Notes under the pieces: generated by a model | What the model saw: the letters and a program-made list of their open reading frames with translations, nothing else | What the model was told of the DNA's origin: nothing | Database searches by the model: none | Assembly (NCBI GenBank): GCA_045602325.1 | Contig: JAZSBH010000067.1 | Span: 1 to 10,998 of the forward strand | Source of the DNA: CAMEON01 sp045602325 | Lineage (GTDB): Bacteria; Bacillota; Clostridia; Oscillospirales; CAG-272 | DNA: 10,998 nucleotides | Direction of reading: 5' to 3' | Shown: in pieces, positions 6,338 to 10,998 of the stretch | How the letters are laid out: every line of letters starts with the position of its first letter | How positions within the stretch are numbered: the stretch's first letter is position 1 | Program-made: the position numbers and the translations under genes

Positions 6338-7357
6338 ATGTCCATTCTCATCACCGGTGGAACCGGATTCATTGGCTCCCATACCGTCGTGGAGCTCATC
6401 GAGGCAGGCGAAACGCCGATCATCGTGGACAACCTGTCCAACAGCAAGGAGATCGTGCTGGATCGCATCGAGACCATCACGGGCAAGCGTCCCAAGTTCT
6501 ACAAGGTGGATCTTTGCGACGCCGAGGCACTGGACGGGGTCTTTGTCGAGAACCCCGATATCGAGAGCGTCATCCACTTCGCCGGCCTCAAGGCCGTGGG
6601 TGAGTCGGTGGCCATTCCTCTGCGCTACTACTACAACAACCTGGTCTCCACCCTGAACCTCTGCGAGGCCATGAAAAAATACGGGGTCAAGACCATCGTC
6701 TTCTCCTCCTCGGCTACGGTCTACGGCGATCCCGCTGAGATCCCGATCAAGGAGACCACCCCCCTGGGCAAGACGACCAACCCCTACGGCGAGACCAAGC
6801 AGATGATCGAGCGCATCCTGGCGGATACCCACAAGGCCAATCCCGATTGGTCGGTCAGCATCCTGCGCTACTTCAACCCCGTGGGCGCCCACAAATCCGG
6901 TCTTATGGGCGAGGATCCCAAGGGTATTCCCAACAACCTGTTCCCCTACGTCACCCAGGTGGCCACGGGTCGCCGTGCGTTTTTGAGCGTCTTCGGTGAC
7001 GATTACAACACCCCCGACGGCACCGGTGTGCGGGACTACATCCACGTGGTGGATCTCGCCCGCGCCCATCTCTGCGCCCTGCGCCGCGCCCGCCGCGTGA
7101 CCATGGTGGAGCACTTCAACATCGGCACGGGTCACGGCTACTCGGTGCTGGATATTGTCAAATCCTTTGAGGAGGCTACCGGCAAGCGCGTGCCCTACAA
7201 GATCGTGGAGCGCCGCCCCGGCGATATCGCCACCTGCTACGCCGACGCCACTAAGGCCAAGGAGATCCTGGGCTGGCAGGCCGAGTACGGCATGGTGGAT
7301 ATGTGCCGCGATGCCGATAATTGGCAGACCAAGAACCCCAATGGATACGGAGACTGA
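6338..7357 (+). CDS. galE: UDP-glucose/UDP-N-acetylglucosamine 4-epimerase
   Basis: 339 residues, the usual GalE length. ATG at 6338 is chosen over an in-frame ATG at 6227 because AGGAG (6327-6331) lies 6 bases upstream, the Rossmann fold starts directly (SILITGGTGFIGSH, with the NAD-binding GGTGFIG at 7-13), and the longer form would translate the inverted repeat. Catalytic residues are Ser125 in FSSSATVYG and the Y150-x3-K154 pair in NPYGETK. It interconverts UDP-Glc with UDP-Gal, or UDP-GlcNAc with UDP-GalNAc, through a 4-keto intermediate on bound NAD. The residue aligned with E. coli Tyr299 is Cys300 (RRPGDIATCYADA, codon 7235-7237). In human GALE a Cys here permits N-acetylated substrates, so dual specificity is inferred. 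The galM gene follows after 15 bases. Confidence 0.95.
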   Translation: MSILITGGTGFIGSHTVVELIEAGETPIIVDNLSNSKEIVLDRIETITGKRPKFYKVDLCDAEALDGVFVENPDIESVIHFAGLKAVGESVAIPLRYYYNNLVSTLNLCEAMKKYGVKTIVFSSSATVYGDPAEIPIKETTPLGKTTNPYGETKQMIERILADTHKANPDWSVSILRYFNPVGAHKSGLMGEDPKGIPNNLFPYVTQVATGRRAFLSVFGDDYNTPDGTGVRDYIHVVDLARAHLCALRRARRVTMVEHFNIGTGHGYSVLDIVKSFEEATGKRVPYKIVERRPGDIATCYADATKAKEILGWQAEYGMVDMCRDADNWQTKNPNGYGD

Positions 7358-7372
7358 CAGGAGGAACATACC

Positions 7373-8455
7373 ATGAATATCTTTTCCCGCCCTTGGGGCA
7401 CTCTGAAAAGCGGCGAGACCGCGAATCTGTATACGCTGGTGAATGACAACGGCATGACTGTGGAGATCACCGACTTCGGTGGAACCATTGTCAGCATCAA
7501 GACCCCCGACAGAAATGGCAAGATGACCGATATCTGCCTGGGCTACGACTCCCTCGCTGACTATGAGAACGCTGATGGGTATTTGGGTGCTCTGGTGGGT
7601 CGCGTGGCCAACCGTATCGCGGGGGCAACCTTTGAACTGGACGGTGAGACCTACACCCTCTATGCCAACGATGGCGCAAATTGCCTCCACGGCGGCAAGA
7701 AGAGCTTTTCCTACGTGATCTGGAACGCCGAGACGGCTGCCGACGTCGACAAGGCCACCCTGACCCTCACCTATTTCTCCCCCGACGGTGACGAGGGCTT
7801 CCCCGGGAATCTGACCACCAAGGTCACCTACACCCTGGACAACGAGAACGCCTTGTCCATCCGCTACGAGGCGACCACCGACAAGGCCACCCCCCTGAAC
7901 CTCACCAACCACGCCTACTTCAACCTGGCGGGCTGTGCTTCGGGCACCGTCTTCGGACAGACCCTGTGGCTGGACGCCGAGTCTTATCTGGCGGGGGACG
8001 AGGCGCTGATTCCCGTGGTGGTCAAGCCCGTGGACGGTACTCCCTTCGATTTCCGCGTGGCCAAGCCTATCGGGCGTGATTTCTTCGCCGATTTCGCCGA
8101 TCTCCGCATCGCGGGGGGCTACGACCATTGCTTCAACTTCACGGGCTGGAAGGAATGCGTATCGGGCGGTGAGATCACCCTGCGCGGTATCGCCTGCGAC
8201 CCCGTATCGGGACGCAAGATGGAGATGTACACCAACCAGCCCTGCGTGCAACTCTACTCGGCCAACTTCCTGAAGAATCCCTGTTTCCCTCTGCGAGGCG
8301 GCAAACCCCAGCAGACCCAGACCGCCTTCTGCCTGGAGACTCAGACTATGCCCGACAGCATCCACCATCAGGGGGATGCGGAATTTACGAACGGAGTTCT
8401 TCGCGCGGGCGAGAAGTACGACTACACCACGGTGTATAAGTTCTCGGCTGAGTAA
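7373..8455 (+). CDS. galM: Aldose 1-epimerase (mutarotase)
   Basis: 360 residues, typical for GalM. Conserved blocks appear in order: GRVANRI (76-82), NCLHGG (103-108) with His106, NLTNHAYFNL (176-185) with the presumed general acid His180, GGYDHCF (248-254) with Asp251, and FCLETQTMPDS (319-329) with the presumed base Glu322. There is no signal peptide, so it acts in the cytosol. It interconverts the alpha and beta anomers of free galactose, glucose and related aldoses, and would feed alpha-sugar to the anomeric kinase of the operon. AGGAGG (7359-7364) lies 8 bases before the ATG. The next gene begins 6 bases after the stop, suggesting one transcript. Confidence 0.95.
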   Translation: MNIFSRPWGTLKSGETANLYTLVNDNGMTVEITDFGGTIVSIKTPDRNGKMTDICLGYDSLADYENADGYLGALVGRVANRIAGATFELDGETYTLYANDGANCLHGGKKSFSYVIWNAETAADVDKATLTLTYFSPDGDEGFPGNLTTKVTYTLDNENALSIRYEATTDKATPLNLTNHAYFNLAGCASGTVFGQTLWLDAESYLAGDEALIPVVVKPVDGTPFDFRVAKPIGRDFFADFADLRIAGGYDHCFNFTGWKECVSGGEITLRGIACDPVSGRKMEMYTNQPCVQLYSANFLKNPCFPLRGGKPQQTQTAFCLETQTMPDSIHHQGDAEFTNGVLRAGEKYDYTTVYKFSAE

Positions 8456-8461
8456 GGCTTT

Positions 8462-9553
8462 ATGAGCAAGGAAAAATTGCCTCCCGAGGAAGGGGGCGGC
8501 GGTGGGCATATCGAGATTCCGTTGCCCATCAGCGTAAATGATAGTTTTGAAAAGGGGCGGGTGTTTCATTACGGCATTACCCGCTGGGGATACGGCTTTT
8601 TGCTATTCATTGCAGTAGGCTGTGCTCTGACCGCCTTGACCGAGATCCCCGACAGCCTCTTCCTCCTGTGGGGCTTCCTCCTGCTCATGGTGGCGGTGCT
8701 ACTCCTGCTTGCCAAATACGAGATCCGCCATGACAAGGACGGCTTTTCCGCTTGCCTGGGCAAGAGGATCTTCCGCCGCTACGCCTGGTCGGACGTGACC
8801 GCCGTAAACCACGAAAAACGGGTGTTTGTGGGCGGAAGGAAGCTGTTTGCGGATCCCTCCATGTCCGGTTACGAGGCTTTTTACGCCCGCGCCCGAGCCG
8901 CCTGCAAAAAGAAGGGACAGCCTGTGCCGCCCCTTGAAGAAAAGCAAAAGAGCCACCCCAATCCTCCTGCCCAGGAAGGGAAGGATGGGGCAAACAAGGG
9001 CTTTATTGAGATTTCTCTGCCCAACCTGTCGGGAATCAAAGACAAGGTGGACGACGGCTTTGAACGGTTGGTTTACGGCAACGTCAGCCGAAAATTCGAC
9101 GGAGACTATAAGAAGGGAGAAGGCCGCTTGGGTCTTGATCCCATTTTTGGCAAGGTGGGTATAGTGAGCGCCGTTCTTACAGGTGTTGCATTTATCCTGT
9201 GCGCTGTCCTTCGTGCCGACTATCACGTTACCTTTCTCCTGTTCTTCCTGCTCCTCCTTTGCCTGACCCTCACGGTCATTAGCAAGTATGAGATCCGCTT
9301 TGACGGAAAAGGGTTTTCCACCCGCTTCGGGAACCGCATTCTCCACGCATACAAGTGGTCGGATGTTACCGGCGTGCAGGACGGAAAAAAGGTCTGGGTG
9401 CAGGGAAAACGCCTGTGGACGGATTCTACCTTCGACAATTTCTCCGACTTCTACAAGATGGCTCGTTCTGCCTGTAAGGGAAAGGGAAAGCCCACGCCTC
9501 CCTCCGAGAAAAAGCGCAGAAACCGAAAAAAGCAAAAGAACACACGTAAGTAA
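8462..9553 (+). CDS. Four-helix membrane protein built from two tandem copies of one module
   Basis: 363 residues, family not recognised. Two hydrophobic hairpins (about 44-60 with 65-84, and about 230-250 with 255-274) are each followed by a soluble beta-rich block. Those blocks, 85-157 and 275-347, are clear copies: 37 of 73 positions are identical in my hand alignment, including KYEIR, WSDVT, and the ends ACKKKG and ACKGKG. Each module also opens with a similar acidic stretch (HIEIPLP, FIEISLP). The WSDV blocks recall bacterial PH-like domains of small membrane proteins, but this is only an impression. The soluble parts are probably cytoplasmic, since the basic tail (KKRRNRKKQKNTRK) should stay inside. 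No catalytic motif is visible. It starts 6 bases after galM with only a weak AAGG, so it is probably the last gene of the operon by position; a link to sugar metabolism is not shown. Confidence 0.8.
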   Translation: MSKEKLPPEEGGGGGHIEIPLPISVNDSFEKGRVFHYGITRWGYGFLLFIAVGCALTALTEIPDSLFLLWGFLLLMVAVLLLLAKYEIRHDKDGFSACLGKRIFRRYAWSDVTAVNHEKRVFVGGRKLFADPSMSGYEAFYARARAACKKKGQPVPPLEEKQKSHPNPPAQEGKDGANKGFIEISLPNLSGIKDKVDDGFERLVYGNVSRKFDGDYKKGEGRLGLDPIFGKVGIVSAVLTGVAFILCAVLRADYHVTFLLFFLLLLCLTLTVISKYEIRFDGKGFSTRFGNRILHAYKWSDVTGVQDGKKVWVQGKRLWTDSTFDNFSDFYKMARSACKGKGKPTPPSEKKRRNRKKQKNTRK

Positions 9554-9567
9554 ATCATCATAAAAAC

Positions 9568-9610
9568 ACCACCTCCCTCATATCCTCTACCGAGAAATGA
9601 GAGAGGTGGT
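9568..9610 (+). promoter_or_regulatory. Hairpin covering the ribosome site of the carboxypeptidase gene (possible attenuator)
   Basis: ACCACCTC (9568-9575) pairs perfectly with GAGGTGGT (9603-9610); after one mismatch CTCAT (9577-9581) pairs with ATGAG (9597-9601). The loop is 15 bases. The right arm holds the likely Shine-Dalgarno AGGTGG (9604-9609), 7 bases before ATG at 9617. On the plus strand only ATTTCT follows, a poor terminator. On the minus strand TTTTT follows, so it could stop antisense transcription better. Confidence 0.55.
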
Positions 9611-9616
9611 ATTTCT

Positions 9617-10807
9617 ATGCGTATCCACAAAACCCGCATCCTGTCCCTGATTTTGTCCGCCGTTCTGCTCCTCAGCGTGATGATGTACCCCGCCGCCGCG
9701 GTCGTGCCCATCAACGACACGGCGAGGCCCACCGCCGTTCCCGTGCCCGATCTTGACTTGAACTGCAAGAGCGCCGTCCTCATGGAGGCCTCCACGGGGC
9801 AGATCCTCTACGAGCAGAACCCCGCCGAGGCCATGCCCCCCGCCTCGGTGACCAAGATCATGACCCTTTTGCTGGTCATGGAGTGCATGGACGCGGGGAC
9901 GCTGAAATGGGAGGATACGGTCACCGCCTCGGCCTACGCCGCCTCCATGGGCGGATCCCAGATCTTTCTCAAGGAGGGGGAGCAGATGACCGTCCGCGAC
10001 ATGATCAAGAGCGTGGTCATCGCCTCGGCCAACGACGCCGCCGTGGCGTTGGCCGAGCATACCTACGGGAGCGAGGAGGCCTTCGTGAAGCGCATGAATG
10101 AACGCGCCGCTGAGCTGGGCATGACCTCTACCCACTTTGAGAATACCAACGGCCTGGACGACACCGCGCAAAATCACGTCACCTCGGCAGGGGATATCGC
10201 CATCATGTCCCGAGAGCTGATCCGGCATAAAGAGATCCTGGAATACAGCTCCACCTGGATGGATACCATTCGGAACGGTGCCTTCGGGCTGACCAACACC
10301 AACCGTCTGGTGCGGTTCTACCGCGGCTGTAACGGTCTGAAAACAGGCTCAACCGCCAAAGCAGGCTTTTGTATTTCGGTCACCGCCGAGCGGGAGGGCA
10401 TGACCCTCATCTGCGTCATCATGGGAGCTGAGTCCCGGGATATCCGCAACGCCGCCGCCCAGAAGCTGTTGGACTGGGGCTTTGCCACCTACGGTCTGTT
10501 CACCGCCGAGGCGGGTACTCTTGATCCCCTCCGTATCACAGGCGGCGAGCGGGACGAGGTAGGGCTGACCTACCCCCGCTTTACCGCCGTTCTGCCCAAG
10601 GCGGATATGACCGCCGTGGAGCACGCTGTTACCCTGCCCGAATCTTTGCCCGCTCCCGTCCGTGCCGGAGAGGCGGTAGGGAAGATCATCTATACCTGTA
10701 AGGGGCAGTCCATCGGAGAAGTGGCCATTACTGCCTCGGAGACCGCCGAACGGTTGGGATTTTGGGAGCTGTGGTGGAGAATCTGGAAGGGCATACTGGG
10801 CATGTGA
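9617..10807 (+). CDS. dacF: D-alanyl-D-alanine carboxypeptidase, peptidase family S11 (DacF-like)
   Basis: 396 residues. Residues 1-28 are a Sec signal peptide (MRIHKTR, hydrophobic core, cleavage after AAA). The penicillin-binding domain shows all three active-site motifs: SVTK at 77-80 with nucleophile Ser77, SAN at 137-139, and KTGST at 242-246. It removes the terminal D-Ala from peptidoglycan pentapeptides outside the membrane. A smaller beta-rich domain follows (about 300-370), and the tail RLGFWELWWRIWKG is an aromatic amphipathic helix that probably anchors it to the membrane surface, as in other low-mass penicillin-binding proteins. The length is close to Bacillus DacF, but DacA/DacB-type assignment cannot be excluded. 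Translation start is set by AGGTGG 7 bases upstream, inside a hairpin arm. No clear promoter is seen in the 63-base gap, so read-through from the sugar operon is possible. Confidence 0.93.
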   Translation: MRIHKTRILSLILSAVLLLSVMMYPAAAVVPINDTARPTAVPVPDLDLNCKSAVLMEASTGQILYEQNPAEAMPPASVTKIMTLLLVMECMDAGTLKWEDTVTASAYAASMGGSQIFLKEGEQMTVRDMIKSVVIASANDAAVALAEHTYGSEEAFVKRMNERAAELGMTSTHFENTNGLDDTAQNHVTSAGDIAIMSRELIRHKEILEYSSTWMDTIRNGAFGLTNTNRLVRFYRGCNGLKTGSTAKAGFCISVTAEREGMTLICVIMGAESRDIRNAAAQKLLDWGFATYGLFTAEAGTLDPLRITGGERDEVGLTYPRFTAVLPKADMTAVEHAVTLPESLPAPVRAGEAVGKIIYTCKGQSIGEVAITASETAERLGFWELWWRIWKGILGM

Positions 10808-10831
10808 AATTGCAGTTTAACGGGGAGTTAT

Positions 10832-10863
10832 GTCCCTTTCTCTCCCTGTCGAGAGAAAGGGAC
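10832..10863. repeat. Perfect 13-bp hairpin downstream of the carboxypeptidase gene
   Basis: GTCCCTTTCTCTC (10832-10844) and its exact complement (10851-10863) enclose a 6-base loop. It lies 24 bases after the stop and may end or protect the transcript, but no T-run follows on either strand, so it is not a standard intrinsic terminator. Confidence 0.6.
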
Positions 10864-10876
10864 CGAAAGAGCGCCA

Positions 10877-10909
10877 CTTAAGGAAAGTACCCACGGTACT
10901 CTCCTTAAG
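10877..10909. repeat. Hairpin of 8 + 6 bp with one mismatch
   Basis: CTTAAGGA (10877-10884) pairs with TCCTTAAG (10902-10909), and AGTACC (10886-10891) with GGTACT (10895-10900), leaving a 3-base loop and one A-C mismatch. It follows the 13-bp hairpin by 13 bases. There is no T-run after it. Confidence 0.55.
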
Positions 10910-10927
10910 GATCCTTTCCCCTTATCT

Positions 10928-10965
10928 GCGTGCCATTTTGCCAGTGGGCAAAATGGCTGATACGC
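10928..10965. repeat. Perfect 11-bp hairpin with a short outer helix
   Basis: GCCATTTTGCC (10932-10942) pairs exactly with GGCAAAATGGC (10947-10957) around AGTG. GCGT (10928-10931) can pair with ACGC (10962-10965) to extend it past a 4-base bulge. It is the third structured element in the 191-base gene-free tail; nothing else is recognised from there to the window end. Confidence 0.55.
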
Positions 10966-10998
10966 TGTCAAGTCGCAGTTAGCCAAACGGCCGAGGTG

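Noticed and set aside
6317..8569. Minus-strand open frame of 750 codons across galE and galM
   Set aside because: It spans two recognised enzymes on the other strand and an intergenic gap, shows no motif, and is His/Gly/Val-rich as expected for an antisense frame of GC-biased codons.
10832..10863. Intrinsic terminator for the carboxypeptidase gene
   Set aside because: The stem is perfect but no T-run follows on the plus or minus strand, so it is listed as a hairpin only.

Overview
The window looks like a chromosomal segment of a GC-rich, Gram-positive-type gut Clostridia bacterium (Bacillota; Oscillospirales or a relative is my guess). The reasons are strong AGGAGG-type ribosome sites, sigma-A-like promoters, a sporulation/cell-wall type S11 carboxypeptidase, a secreted GH43 lipoprotein, and a kinase closely resembling bifidobacterial NahK. 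The taxonomic call is an inference from gene content and style.

Layout. (1) Bases 1-1512, minus strand: a secreted lipoprotein with a family-43 glycoside hydrolase domain. It runs off the left edge, probably only a few codons short of its end, and has a perfect-consensus promoter. (2) Bases 1513-1701: a divergent promoter region. (3) Bases 1702-3860, plus strand: a two-gene cassette that looks phage-tail derived. It holds a small 82-residue protein starting at TTG and a 636-residue protein joining a tail-like N-terminus and coiled coil to an intact calcineurin-type metallophosphoesterase. It has its own promoter and an intrinsic terminator, and no other phage genes are nearby. (4) Bases 4133-8455: a sugar-1-phosphate nucleotidyltransferase, a NahK-type N-acetylhexosamine 1-kinase, GalE and GalM, followed 6 nt later by (5) a four-helix membrane protein made of two copies of one module (8462-9553). 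(6) A hairpin that buries the ribosome site of the next gene, then a D-Ala-D-Ala carboxypeptidase (9617-10807). (7) A 191-nt non-coding tail with three strong hairpins and no gene.

How the genes fit together. The kinase, nucleotidyltransferase and GalE form a complete route from free hexose or N-acetylhexosamine to a UDP-sugar and its C4 epimer, without GalK or GalT. GalM would supply the alpha anomer. GalE carries Cys rather than Tyr at the residue that controls acceptance of N-acetylated UDP-sugars, which agrees with an N-acetylhexosamine kinase next to it. The unit therefore resembles a rewired version of the bifidobacterial lnp (lacto-N-biose/galacto-N-biose) pathway in which a UTP-dependent nucleotidyltransferase stands in for GalT. 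The GH112 phosphorylase and the transporter of that pathway are not in the window.

No rRNA, tRNA, CRISPR array, insertion sequence or attachment site was recognised. No gene-free stretch exceeds 300 bases. The longest is 3861-4132, which holds a terminator, an AT-rich palindrome and a -10 box.
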